The position numbers were made by a program, and so were the translations under genes. This document shows, one piece after another, positions 17,807 to 26,773 of a stretch of DNA of 64,000 bases. The DNA lies in assembly GCF_003205835.1 (NCBI RefSeq), contig NZ_CP029773.1, positions 3,194,501 through 3,258,500 of the forward strand, read 5' to 3'. Each line of letters opens with the position of its first letter. Position 1 is the stretch's first letter. The notes beneath the pieces were generated by a model, which did no database searches, was not told where the DNA came from, and was given only the letters and a program-made list of their open reading frames with translations. Source of the stretch: Stenotrophomonas maltophilia. GTDB lineage: Bacteria > Pseudomonadota > Gammaproteobacteria > Xanthomonadales > Xanthomonadaceae.

Positions 17807-18694
17807 TCAGGGTTTCGGTGCGAACTGCAGCCGGGTCCACACGCCGTAGTGATCGGAAGCCCAGCGACCGCTGTCGTCGGGCTGGTCAAACAGGAGTTTC
17901 GCCTCGCGCGCGACCATCTCGTCCTGCTGGAAGAAGATGTGGTCGATCCGCGAGGGCGCCTGGTAGTAGTGACGATTGAGCGTACTGACCCCGGCCAGGT
18001 CGGTATTGACGTGCACGCTGCCGTAGCTGTCGCCGTAGTGGCTGCGCAGCTCGCTCAGGTCACCGGCATCCACCAGCGCATTGAAGTCGCCGGCGATCAC
18101 CACCGGCGCACCGGCGGACGTTGCAGTAATGAAGCGCAGCAGGTCCTCGACCTGGCTGCGACGGATGCGCTGCCCACTCTCGTCGTTGCGCTCGTTCAGA
18201 TGCGTGGCGTAGACGTTCACCGGCGTGCCGTCGACGTCGATGCGCAGGTGAGCGACCGTGCGGTAATCATTCAATGGCTGCAGCAGATGATCGCCCTGGG
18301 CAAGGATCGGGCGGCGGCTCAGCAACGCGTTGCCGTAGCGCTTGGGTGCCCCGACCGGATCGGTGGACACGAACACATACCTGTAGCCGAGTTGGCTGGC
18401 CAGCCATTGCGCCTGGTTGCGCACGTTGCGGCGCTGGATCACCTCCTGCAGCGCGATGGCATCGGGCTGCAGGCGCTTGAGTTCGGCCAGGATGGTGCGG
18501 CGGCGGCTCGGCCAGTCCTCGCGGTCATGATGCAGGTTGAAGGTGACCATGCTCATGCCTGGCGCACTGGCCACCTCAGCCGGCGCAGCGGTGGCCGCCG
18601 GCGCCACCGCCATCACCCCGACCGGCAATGCCAGGGCAATCGCCAGTCCCAGGGCGCGCACCGTCATGCGCGCCCTCGCCCCCTGTTGCTTCAT
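17807..18694 (-). CDS. Secreted endonuclease/exonuclease/phosphatase-family hydrolase
   Basis: A 295-residue exported protein; a signal peptide ends near ATAAPA. All EEP landmarks are present: Asn in TFNLHHD, Glu in LQEV, the ATHLN histidine, GDFNAL, and the terminal catalytic ASDHYGV. The fold hydrolyses phosphodiester or phosphomonoester bonds in nucleic acids, phospholipids or sugar phosphates; the substrate here is unknown. It starts two bases after the stop of the discoidin-domain glycosidase and is the last gene of the carbohydrate locus. Start MKQQGARA is supported by AAGGGG upstream. It is the intact relative of the degenerate protein at 5729-6577. Confidence 0.85.
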   Translation of the reverse strand: MKQQGARARMTVRALGLAIALALPVGVMAVAPAATAAPAEVASAPGMSMVTFNLHHDREDWPSRRRTILAELKRLQPDAIALQEVIQRRNVRNQAQWLASQLGYRYVFVSTDPVGAPKRYGNALLSRRPILAQGDHLLQPLNDYRTVAHLRIDVDGTPVNVYATHLNERNDESGQRIRRSQVEDLLRFITATSAGAPVVIAGDFNALVDAGDLSELRSHYGDSYGSVHVNTDLAGVSTLNRHYYQAPSRIDHIFFQQDEMVAREAKLLFDQPDDSGRWASDHYGVWTRLQFAPKP

Positions 18695-18696
18695 CG

Positions 18697-21600
18697 TTAC
18701 TGCCCCTTGCGTTCCGCGCGGCGCACCGCGCTCGGCACTTCGATCTCGACCCGCGCCGGCAGCTGGTGCACGTGCAGTTCCTTGTTGATCCACTCGGCGG
18801 CTTCGCCATTGACCGTCGCCTCGCCCGGATCACCCGCGTACGGCCATGGCAGCACCACGCCACCGACCGGCGGCACCAGGCCCGGCTGCACCTCCAGCAC
18901 CAGCTGCTTGTCGCTGCGCTGCAGCCGGTAGTTCAGCTGGCCCTGCGGCGTACGCAGGCCCTGCACGGCGATGCCCTCACCCTGCAGCCATGACGACGGC
19001 ACACCGGCGGCCAGCACCAGCGCATCGTCCATGTCGCGGTTGTAGGCAAACATGTCCAGCGCCGAGCGCACGAAGTCCGAAGCCACCCAGGCGTGTGGCA
19101 GGTCGCCAACAAAGAACGGCTTCCGCGGCGTACGCGAAACCACCTCGGCCCACTGGTTCCAGGCCTGCGGTACGCGGTCCTTGAAGAAGAACTCGGTCGC
19201 CTGCCAGGCGCGGTCGCGCCAGCCCAGGCGTACGAACGCAGCCACGTTGCGCCATTCGTAGGGCGTGTAGTCCTTCCACTCGCGCTTGCCATCGCGACGC
19301 GCCACGAATTCCTTCCAGTAGCGCTCGAAGGTTGCGTCCAACGCCTGCTGCGGCAGGCGGTCCTGCTCGCCCCCCGGGGCCAGCGCAATGGTGGTCGAAG
19401 TCGCATCGAAGTCGCCCAGCTCGGCCGAGCCCGGCAGGTAGTCGATGTTGTGCTGCTGCATCGCCGACAACAGCGAGGCCTGCAGGTCATCACGGAACTG
19501 GTCACGCGATTCGGCGATCTGCATCGCCTCGACCTTGCCCAGCTGGGTCGCCAGCAGCGCCGCGTCCTTATAGCCACGCAGCGCCCAGAAATTGTCCCAG
19601 TACGAGTGCATCGGCTTGGCCGAATAGCCTTCGTGGCTGATCGAGGCCGGCATCATGCCGTAGAAGGCCGGGTTGCGCGCACGGTTCTCCTCGGTGCGTT
19701 CGCTGGCACGCAACTGCTCCATGTAGCTGTAGGCACCCTGCACGTGCGGCCACATCAGCTCGACGAAGGTGCTGTCGCCGGTATAGCGCCCATACTCGGC
19801 GATGCTGTAGATCAGTTCGCCATGACTGTCGTTCTCCGGCACCGGGTCGCTGCCGCGCGCATCGACGCAGCACGGCACCTTGCCGTTCTCGAACTGGTAG
19901 GGGGCATACCAGTTGATGTAGTCACGCACGGCGTCGCTGCGGCCCATGCGCAGCAGGCCTTCTGAAATCATCGCGCCATCGCGGATCCAGCTGCGCGCGT
20001 ACGAACGCGTGCCCGGCTGCAGGCGCGGACCGACCCGCGAGATCAGCATGTGCGCGACTGCCGTGCGCAGGGTGTCGACCAGCGGCTGGCCTGCAGCGGG
20101 CACCTGCAGCGAGACCACGCCCAGCTTCTGCCGCCACTGCCCGGCCACCTGCGCCTGCGCCTTGGCCACGTCCAGCGCCTTCGGCGCCCAGCCACCGGTC
20201 TGCGGCAGCACCACCGCCACCTCGCGGCTCTGCCCGGGCTCGAGCTTGATCGTATAGATCAACGCGCCCGACGCCATGCCGGTGCTGTCCTTCACTGAAG
20301 TGGTGGCCGGATACTTTCCGTCCGCCAGATGCATCGCATCGAGCTTGCCATCGAACGTGCTGGCAAAGCGCGCGTCCGGCACCTGCAGCGGGTAGATGCG
20401 CGGCTCGCCGTTGACCCGCACCAGCTGATCGCCCACATCCAGTGCATCGATGCGGCTGAAGCCACCGACGGTGTTGAGGAACTGGGTCGGGGGATTGACC
20501 TGCCACGGACGGATCGCCAGCGCCAGGGTGTATTCGTGTGCGACCTTGTCCGGATTGCTCAGCCGATAGCGGCCGATCAGCTGCGCGCGCTCCGGCGTGC
20601 CCTGCACGAAGCCGGTCACCGCCAGGCCGACCTTCTCATGCACCCAGTCAACGTTGGCGATCGGCAGGTAGTGATCCTGCAGCGACTGGGTGATGGCCAC
20701 CTTCGACCAGTCCAGCAGCTTGCCGTCGAGGCGGATGAACGGCTCGATGCTGAAGCTGCCCTTGGCCGGCTCCAGCGCGCCATCCTCGCTGATCAGCGCC
20801 TGTTCCTGGCCGCCATCGAGGCCGAGCAGCGTCCAGTACGGCTGTTCGCCCACATAGGCACGCGGCAACGACCCGCGCGGCAGATCGGCCGCCACCGAGG
20901 ACAGGAATGCGTTCGGCGTGGCCGCGAAGGCCAGCGGCTTGAGCGCGATGTCACGGATGCCGTAGCGCCAGTTCGGGCCATCCTGCAGATCGAAGCGCAC
21001 GTAGCGTGCATCGGTATCCGGCAGTGCCAGCCAGTCACGGCCACCGGCACCACTGGTGACTTCGCGCACGGTACGCCAGTCACGGCCATCCTCCGAAGTC
21101 CGCACGGTGTAGCGGCGCGCCTCCAGGTTCGGCAGCCAGTCGATCACCGCACCGCCGATCTCGCGGCTCTTGTGCAGGTCCAGGCTGATGGTCTGCTGCT
21201 TGACGCCACCGCTGATCCAGAACGTATCGCTCTTGCCGTCGATCATGCGGTCCTGCAGCGCGGTGGCGGTATCGGCGATCACCGACGGCACCAGCGCCGA
21301 GTCATCCTGGGCTGGCAGGCCCTGCAGGGTCAGCTTGTCGAAGCACACGGTGCCGCGGCCGCCGACCTTGCTGTAGATCGTGAACTCGACCGCGGCGCTG
21401 CGTGCCATCTCCTTTTCGGGCGAAGGCCCCCACGCCTTGTCGATCTGGCGGCGGCGGTACTCAACCGGCGTCCACGCCCTGGGGAAGCTGTAGCCGGGCC
21501 GGTTGACCCACCAGACGTTGTCGCCGCTGGCATCGATCAGCTTGAACTGCAGGTCGTTGCCCGGTGAATCACCGCGCATCTGGAAACCGAAGCGGTAATT

Positions 21601-21864
21601 GACCGGGTATTCGATGTTGAGCGCGCGGCGGATGCCGACGTAGCCGGAGACATCGTGGAAATCGTAGTCCAGGCACAGTGCACGACCGCCGCCGGCGCCA
21701 CTGACCGGTCGCAGCGATCCGCTGACCTGGTCGGACAACACCAGCTTCCAGGCGCCGATGTCGTCGAAATCGTCCAGCACCTTCGGTGCCGGCAGCGCCG
21801 GAGGTGCGGCGATCGCCAGGGAGGTCCACAACAGGCCCAGTCCAACGGCGATCGCTCGCTTCAT
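18697..21864 (-). CDS. Large secreted glycosidase with discoidin domain and (alpha/alpha)6 catalytic region
   Basis: A 1055-residue exported protein. After a signal peptide (to about residue 20) comes a carbohydrate-binding-like beta domain (about 28-185, starting VLDDFDDIGAWKLVLSD), then an F5/8 type C (discoidin) domain (about 195-315: RMIDGKSDTFWISG, ARYVRFDLQDG), a beta-rich middle, and a six-hairpin helical region from about residue 560, with YARSWIRDGAMISEGLLRMG near 625 and ENDSHGELIYSIAEYGRYTG near 678. This resembles glucoamylase/debranching-type toroid glycosidases; the exact GH family and sugar are not certain. It overlaps the permease gene upstream by ATGA. Confidence 0.75.
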   Translation of the reverse strand: MKRAIAVGLGLLWTSLAIAAPPALPAPKVLDDFDDIGAWKLVLSDQVSGSLRPVSGAGGGRALCLDYDFHDVSGYVGIRRALNIEYPVNYRFGFQMRGDSPGNDLQFKLIDASGDNVWWVNRPGYSFPRAWTPVEYRRRQIDKAWGPSPEKEMARSAAVEFTIYSKVGGRGTVCFDKLTLQGLPAQDDSALVPSVIADTATALQDRMIDGKSDTFWISGGVKQQTISLDLHKSREIGGAVIDWLPNLEARRYTVRTSEDGRDWRTVREVTSGAGGRDWLALPDTDARYVRFDLQDGPNWRYGIRDIALKPLAFAATPNAFLSSVAADLPRGSLPRAYVGEQPYWTLLGLDGGQEQALISEDGALEPAKGSFSIEPFIRLDGKLLDWSKVAITQSLQDHYLPIANVDWVHEKVGLAVTGFVQGTPERAQLIGRYRLSNPDKVAHEYTLALAIRPWQVNPPTQFLNTVGGFSRIDALDVGDQLVRVNGEPRIYPLQVPDARFASTFDGKLDAMHLADGKYPATTSVKDSTGMASGALIYTIKLEPGQSREVAVVLPQTGGWAPKALDVAKAQAQVAGQWRQKLGVVSLQVPAAGQPLVDTLRTAVAHMLISRVGPRLQPGTRSYARSWIRDGAMISEGLLRMGRSDAVRDYINWYAPYQFENGKVPCCVDARGSDPVPENDSHGELIYSIAEYGRYTGDSTFVELMWPHVQGAYSYMEQLRASERTEENRARNPAFYGMMPASISHEGYSAKPMHSYWDNFWALRGYKDAALLATQLGKVEAMQIAESRDQFRDDLQASLLSAMQQHNIDYLPGSAELGDFDATSTTIALAPGGEQDRLPQQALDATFERYWKEFVARRDGKREWKDYTPYEWRNVAAFVRLGWRDRAWQATEFFFKDRVPQAWNQWAEVVSRTPRKPFFVGDLPHAWVASDFVRSALDMFAYNRDMDDALVLAAGVPSSWLQGEGIAVQGLRTPQGQLNYRLQRSDKQLVLEVQPGLVPPVGGVVLPWPYAGDPGEATVNGEAAEWINKELHVHQLPARVEIEVPSAVRRAERKGQ

Positions 21865-22697
21865 CCTTTGACGCTCCCCAACAACAGACCTTGGATGTAG
21901 TACCGCTGCAGCACCAGGAACAGCGCCAGCACCGGAACCACGGTGACCACCGCGCCGGCCATCATCATTTCCACGTCCATGATGTGCTCGCGCGAGAGGG
22001 TGGCCAGCGCCACCGGCAAAGTGTAGTGCTCCTGGTCGGTCAACACGATCAACGGCCACATGAAATCGTTCCATGCACCCATGAAGGTGAAGATCGCCAG
22101 GGTCACCAGCACCGGCTTGAGCATCGGCAGCACGATCTGGAAGAAGATCCGCAGCTCCCCTGCCCCGTCGATGCGCGCCGCCTCCAGCAGTTCGTCCGGG
22201 ATCGACCGCGCATACTGGCGCACCAGGAAGATGCCGAACACGCTGGCCAGCGCCGGCACGATCACGCCGCCGAAGCTGTTGACCAGGCCCAGCTGCTTCA
22301 TCAGCAGGAACAGCGGCAGCATCGCCACCTGCGCCGGAATCACCAGCGCCGCCATCAGCACCTGGAACAGGCGCTCGCGGCCGACGAAGTTGAGCTTGGC
22401 GAAGGCGTAGCCGGCCATCGTGTTGAGCAGCAGCGAACCCAGGGTGATGCCAACCGACACCAGCAGGCTGTTGGCGAAGTTGCCGCCCATGCCGGTGCGC
22501 GCGAACAGCTCATGGTAGTTGCGCGTGGTGATGCTGGACGGCAGCAGCGGTGGTGGGAAGTGGGTCGCCTCGCCCTGCGGCATGAACGAGACCGAGAGCA
22601 TCCACAGCAGCGGTGCCAGGCTTAGCAGGGCCAATACCAGCAACGCACCATTGATCATCCACGGGTACCAGCGCGACTGGCCGATTTCACGACTCAT
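21861..22697 (-). CDS. Carbohydrate ABC transporter permease, MalG type
   Basis: A 278-residue inner-membrane permease with six hydrophobic segments. The EAA loop that docks the ATPase reads EAARIDGAGELRIFFQIVLP. It should pair with the MalF-type permease encoded upstream to import a sugar or oligosaccharide delivered by the neighbouring binding protein. The ATG at 22697 overlaps the preceding stop codon by four bases, as does its own stop with the next gene. No ATPase gene is in the cluster. Confidence 0.9.
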   Translation of the reverse strand: MSREIGQSRWYPWMINGALLVLALLSLAPLLWMLSVSFMPQGEATHFPPPLLPSSITTRNYHELFARTGMGGNFANSLLVSVGITLGSLLLNTMAGYAFAKLNFVGRERLFQVLMAALVIPAQVAMLPLFLLMKQLGLVNSFGGVIVPALASVFGIFLVRQYARSIPDELLEAARIDGAGELRIFFQIVLPMLKPVLVTLAIFTFMGAWNDFMWPLIVLTDQEHYTLPVALATLSREHIMDVEMMMAGAVVTVVPVLALFLVLQRYYIQGLLLGSVKG

Positions 22698-23575
22698 ACC
22701 AACTGCCTCTTGCGGCCGAAACGCAGCATCACGGTGGTCACCGCCAGGATGATCAGGAACAGCAGGAACGCCACTGCGGAGGCGCGTCCCAGGTTCCACC
22801 ACTTGAAGCCTTCCTCGAACATGAAATACAGCACGCTGACGGTGCTCTGCAGCGGGTCGCCGCGGGTCATCACGTACGGCTCGGCGAACAGCTGGAAGTA
22901 GCCGGACACGGTGATCACGCCGACCACCAGCAGCACCGGGCCGAGCATCGGCAGGGTGATGTGCAGGAACTGCTTCCAGCGCGAGGCACCGTCGATGCGT
23001 GCGGCCTCGTACAGGTCATGCGGGATCGCCTGCAGGCCCGCCAGGAAGATCACCATGTTGTAGCCGAAGTTCTTCCAGACCGCGAACAGCATGATGGTCG
23101 GCATCGCCCAGTTGGGATCACCCAGCCAGTCGATCGGGCTGATACCCAGGTGGCCCAGGCCGTAGTTCACCAGGCCGTAGCTGGTATGGAACAGATAGCG
23201 CCAGATCACCGCCACCGCCACCAGTGTGGTCACCACCGGCGCGAACAGCGCGGTGCGGAACAGCGCCTTGAAGCGCGCGGCCGGCGCATTCAGCAGCATC
23301 GCCGCGCCCAGCGATACGCCGATCGACAAGGGCACGCCGATCAGCACGAAGTAGGTGGTGTTCCACAGCGACTTCCAGAACATCGGCGTCTGCAGCAGAT
23401 CGATGTAGTTGCCGAGGCCGACGAAGCGCAGGTTGCTGCTGTCAGCCAGGGCATACAGGTCAAAGTCGGTCACGCTCAGCGCCAGCGCCGAAGCCACCGG
23501 CAGGCCGAAGAACACGCCCAGCACGATCAGCGAGGGACCGGCAAAAATCCAGCCGGCAAGTGAAGTACGTTTCAT
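22694..23575 (-). CDS. Carbohydrate ABC transporter permease, MalF type
   Basis: A 293-residue inner-membrane permease of the CUT1 sugar class, with EAA loop YEAARIDGASRWKQFLHITL and about six hydrophobic segments. It forms a heteromeric channel with the MalG-type partner. It overlaps the binding-protein gene and the next permease by four bases each, showing tight translational coupling. Confidence 0.9.
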   Translation of the reverse strand: MKRTSLAGWIFAGPSLIVLGVFFGLPVASALALSVTDFDLYALADSSNLRFVGLGNYIDLLQTPMFWKSLWNTTYFVLIGVPLSIGVSLGAAMLLNAPAARFKALFRTALFAPVVTTLVAVAVIWRYLFHTSYGLVNYGLGHLGISPIDWLGDPNWAMPTIMLFAVWKNFGYNMVIFLAGLQAIPHDLYEAARIDGASRWKQFLHITLPMLGPVLLVVGVITVSGYFQLFAEPYVMTRGDPLQSTVSVLYFMFEEGFKWWNLGRASAVAFLLFLIILAVTTVMLRFGRKRQLV

Positions 23576-24912
23576 TGCGCGCTCCCGGCGGCCACGGCAC
23601 TGCTCGATCGCGGCGACGGCACGCGCTGCTGCAGGCGTTGTTGTTCATGCATCCAGCGGCGCTTGGCCAGCACCTTGTCCACGCGCTGGTCCAGCTCTTC
23701 CACGGCCTTGTCCTGCGCCAGGCCACCACGCACCACCTTCTCGGTGACGATGCGCATTTCCTGCACGATGCGCTCCCATTCCAGCACCTTCGGCGTCGGC
23801 TTGACCCGCTCCAGCTGGTCACGGAACGCGGCCGCCAGCGGATCGTTGGCCAGCGATGGCGCATTCCAGGCGCTGCGGCGCGGCGGCAGGTCACCGATGA
23901 TCGAATGGAAGCGCGCCTGGATTTCCGGTCGCGACAGGAACTCGATCAGCTTCCAGGACGCTTCCTTCTGCTGTGACTTGCGGAAGATCACCAGGCTGGT
24001 ACCACCGGCGATACCGGCACCCGGGCCATCCGGCCCCGGCAGCGGCGCGGTGCCCCATTGCCCTTCCAGTTCCTTGGGCTGCAGTTTCTTGAACTCGCGG
24101 ATGTTCCACGGGCCGGAAATGTAGAACACGTTGAAGCCGCGGAAGAACTCATCCCAGACGTTGGAGATCTGCGTCTCGGACATCTTCGGCGCCCAGCCCT
24201 GCTCGAACATGTTGGCGTAGAAGGCCAGCGTGCGGCGGAACCCCGGGCTGGCGAAATTGCCGCGGGTATCGTCGTCGCGCAGCAACGGATCGGGCTGCTG
24301 CAGCGCCAACGACAGCTGCTGCTCGAACTCGTTGATCGGCATCAGCACCGCATAGCGGTTCGGGCCCTGCATGCGCTTGATCGCCGCCATCTGTTCGTCC
24401 CACTCCTGCCAGGTCCGCGGCGGGTGGTCATAGCCGGCCTTGGCCAGCAGGTCCTTGCGGTAGTAGATCAGGCGGGTATCGACATACCACGGCACGCCCA
24501 CCAGCTCGCCATGGATCACGTTGGTGTCCCAGATGCCCTGGAAATAGTCCTTCGGGTCGACCACGGACGAACGCTGCACGAACGGCTGCAGCGGCGTCAG
24601 CGCGTCGAGCTCAGCGAACTCCGGCACCCAGGTGTTACCCAGCTGGCATACGTCCGGCAGGCCGTCGGCGGCGAACGCGGTCAGCAGCTTCTCGTGCGCG
24701 GCCGTCCACGGGATGTTCTGCACATCCACCTTGATGCCCGGGTTCTCCGCCTCGAACTCATGGATCAGCTCACTGACCACCTCGGCTTCTCGCCCCATCG
24801 CCCAGAAGCGCACGGTGGTGGTGCCCGGCTCGGTACGGGCGCAGCCGGCCACGGCCAGCGCGGCCAGGGCAGGCAGCGCCCAGCGGCGCAGGCGGTCGAT
24901 CCAGTTCGGCAT
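23572..24912 (-). CDS. Sugar ABC transporter substrate-binding lipoprotein (family 1)
   Basis: A 446-residue solute-binding protein. The lipobox LAVAGC anchors it to a membrane after export. The family-1 fold shows in FWAMGREAEVVSELIHEFE, GVPWYVDTRLIYYRKDLL and WKLIEFLSRPEIQARF. It would hand an oligosaccharide to the two permeases that follow. The ATG at 24912 gives the signal peptide at the right place. It starts four bases after the glucoamylase-like gene ends. Confidence 0.9.
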   Translation of the reverse strand: MPNWIDRLRRWALPALAALAVAGCARTEPGTTTVRFWAMGREAEVVSELIHEFEAENPGIKVDVQNIPWTAAHEKLLTAFAADGLPDVCQLGNTWVPEFAELDALTPLQPFVQRSSVVDPKDYFQGIWDTNVIHGELVGVPWYVDTRLIYYRKDLLAKAGYDHPPRTWQEWDEQMAAIKRMQGPNRYAVLMPINEFEQQLSLALQQPDPLLRDDDTRGNFASPGFRRTLAFYANMFEQGWAPKMSETQISNVWDEFFRGFNVFYISGPWNIREFKKLQPKELEGQWGTAPLPGPDGPGAGIAGGTSLVIFRKSQQKEASWKLIEFLSRPEIQARFHSIIGDLPPRRSAWNAPSLANDPLAAAFRDQLERVKPTPKVLEWERIVQEMRIVTEKVVRGGLAQDKAVEELDQRVDKVLAKRRWMHEQQRLQQRVPSPRSSSAVAAGSAQ

Positions 24913-24916
24913 CGGG

Positions 24917-26521
24917 TTACTTGCCCTGGCCTGTGGTGCGATTGGCATTGTTCTTCTGTTCCTGCGCGGCAGCCGCGCGTGATTCGGCGATACCCACCGC
25001 GCGTGCCGCCGCGGCCTTTTCGTCTTTCTGCAGTTCCAGCGGCTGGAACGAGCCTTCCGGCGCCAGCCAGCCACCGCTGAACCCGGCCCGTTCCAGGCCC
25101 TTGCGGATGTACGGGTTCTTCTTCATCACTTCCCAGACGAAGTCATCGCGGTAGTTGGCGATCATGGTCAGGATCGGACCCTGGTCGATGGCGATGTAGT
25201 CGCTGGCGACCCAGCCGCGATCGGGCACCAGGCGGCCGGTCTTGATCGGGATGTCGTAGTTGAAACTGGGGTTGAACGAATCCAGGAAGCCGTAACTGGA
25301 ATAGATGTAATCGCCGAAGCGCTTGTGCATCTCCAGCGTGGCCGGGATCACCTGCTCGGGGGCGAACACCACCGAGGCGATCGCAGCGGTGGGGGCGATG
25401 GTGCCGTCATCGAAGTTCTCACGGAGGCCGGCGCCGCGCGAAGAGTAGTGGCGGAACTGGCGCTGCTCGCCACGGTAGTCCTGCGTGGTGTTCTGCGGCC
25501 CGTCGCTGGCGGTCAGGCCCCACACGTTCTCGCCATACTCCTTCCACTGCATCGGGTTGGCGATGGCGTACTCGCGTTGCGCCAGCGCAGCCGAGCGGCT
25601 GTTGAGGAAGTAGGTGCTGCCGCGCTCGCGCATGTACGCGTCCTGGATGTCGCGGAAGTCGATCCAGACGTGGCTGTACTGGTGGCCGAACAGCGGGCCG
25701 AAAGACAGGTATTCCTGGCCCTGGTAGACACCCCAGTCGTTGTCGTAGGTGCGCGTCCACACCGTCCATGCGTCCGGGCTGACCGGGTGCGTCGGCGAAC
25801 CCAGGGCAAGGATGTAGACCATCATCGCCTCGTTGTAACCCATCCAGTCGTGGTCGATGAAGCCGCTCTCCGGGAACCAGCCCATCGAGATCAGCGGAGC
25901 ACGCTGCTGCAGCCACGGCCAGTCGACCTTCTTGTAAAGCGTATCGGCGATCTGGCGGATTTCCTTCTCGCGCGGATCGTCACCGTCGTAGTACGACTGT
26001 GCGAACAGCACCCCCATCATCAGCAGCGCGGTATCCACCGAGGACAGCTCGACCCAGCTGTCGTAGCGACGGCCTTCCTGCATGTCCAGGAAGTGGTAGT
26101 AGAAGCCCTTGTAACCGGCCTTGCCGGTACGCTGCGGGCCCATCGGCACGTCGCGGAAGAACTTCAGCGTGGTCAGCGTGCGATCGATCGCCTGGTTGCG
26201 GCTGACCCAACCGTTTTCGATGCCGATCGGATAGGCGGTCAGCGCGAAGCCGACCGAGGCGATGCTGGCGAACGGCCGCGAGGGATAGCGGTCCGGGGTC
26301 AGCCCATTGATCTCGTTGGTGGTATCCCAGAAGAACTGGAAAGTGCGCCGCTCGATGTCATCGAACAGCGGCGGCAGCTCCGGCTTCATCGGCCGTGGTG
26401 GCGCATCGGCTTCGATCAGGATCACCGGCGGCCGCGGCTTGGCAGGCTCCTGCTGGGCCGGCTGGCAGGCAGCAACGGCCAGGCTCAACGCCGCGGCGGA
26501 CAACAGATGGCGTGCCTGCAT
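24917..26521 (-). CDS. Lipid-anchored glucoamylase-family glycosidase (PF10091)
   Basis: A 534-residue lipoprotein with lipobox LAVAAC, then the (alpha/alpha)6 glycoamylase domain: RRTFQFFWDTTNEINGLTPD, ASIASVGFALTAYPIGIENG, WVELSSVDTALLMMGVLFAQ, and FGHQYSHVWIDFRDIQD. Members of this Pfam include GH144 endo-beta-1,2-glucanases, so beta-1,2-glucan is a candidate substrate; alpha-glucan is the alternative. The C terminus is a charged Ala/Glu/Lys tail. GGAGGAA precedes the ATG at 26521. It is the first gene of a six-gene run ending with the EEP hydrolase, behind a LacI-type operator. Confidence 0.82.
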   Translation of the reverse strand: MQARHLLSAAALSLAVAACQPAQQEPAKPRPPVILIEADAPPRPMKPELPPLFDDIERRTFQFFWDTTNEINGLTPDRYPSRPFASIASVGFALTAYPIGIENGWVSRNQAIDRTLTTLKFFRDVPMGPQRTGKAGYKGFYYHFLDMQEGRRYDSWVELSSVDTALLMMGVLFAQSYYDGDDPREKEIRQIADTLYKKVDWPWLQQRAPLISMGWFPESGFIDHDWMGYNEAMMVYILALGSPTHPVSPDAWTVWTRTYDNDWGVYQGQEYLSFGPLFGHQYSHVWIDFRDIQDAYMRERGSTYFLNSRSAALAQREYAIANPMQWKEYGENVWGLTASDGPQNTTQDYRGEQRQFRHYSSRGAGLRENFDDGTIAPTAAIASVVFAPEQVIPATLEMHKRFGDYIYSSYGFLDSFNPSFNYDIPIKTGRLVPDRGWVASDYIAIDQGPILTMIANYRDDFVWEVMKKNPYIRKGLERAGFSGGWLAPEGSFQPLELQKDEKAAAARAVGIAESRAAAAQEQKNNANRTTGQGK

Positions 26522-26574
26522 GGCGCGATTCCTCCGGTGGTCTGATCGATGGGAAAGCATAACGTCCAATGATC

Positions 26575-26588
26575 TGAAATCGTTTACA
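26575..26588 (-). promoter_or_regulatory. LacI-family operator before the glycosidase-transport operon
   Basis: The minus strand reads TGTAAACGATTTCA, an imperfect palindrome with a central CG as in LacI/GalR operators. It lies 54 bases upstream of the glucoamylase start and matches TGTAAGCGTTTCCA found upstream of the LacI gene at 31004-31017 in 11 of 14 positions. Confidence 0.65.
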
Positions 26589-26598
26589 AGCTGCGCTC

Positions 26599-26624
26599 TT
26601 AAAAAACCACGAAAAACGTGGTTT
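26599..26624 (-). terminator. Rho-independent terminator after the TonB receptor
   Basis: On the minus strand AAACCACG / CGTGGTTT pairs around a T5 loop and is followed by further T residues. It separates the receptor transcript from the operator and downstream operon. Two further GC-rich stems lie between it and the receptor stop, at 26637-26680 and 26723-26748. Confidence 0.8.
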
Positions 26625-26773
26625 GACACCGCGATCATTGCCCACGCCGCTGCCCCCTGCCCGGCAACGGCGTGGGCAATGGACCGGCACGGGGCCGGCC
26701 ATTGCCATGTATCCATTCAGCCGATGCCGCCGGCGGGCCGGCGGCATCAGGGTGTTGCTTCAGGTGGGCCCGC

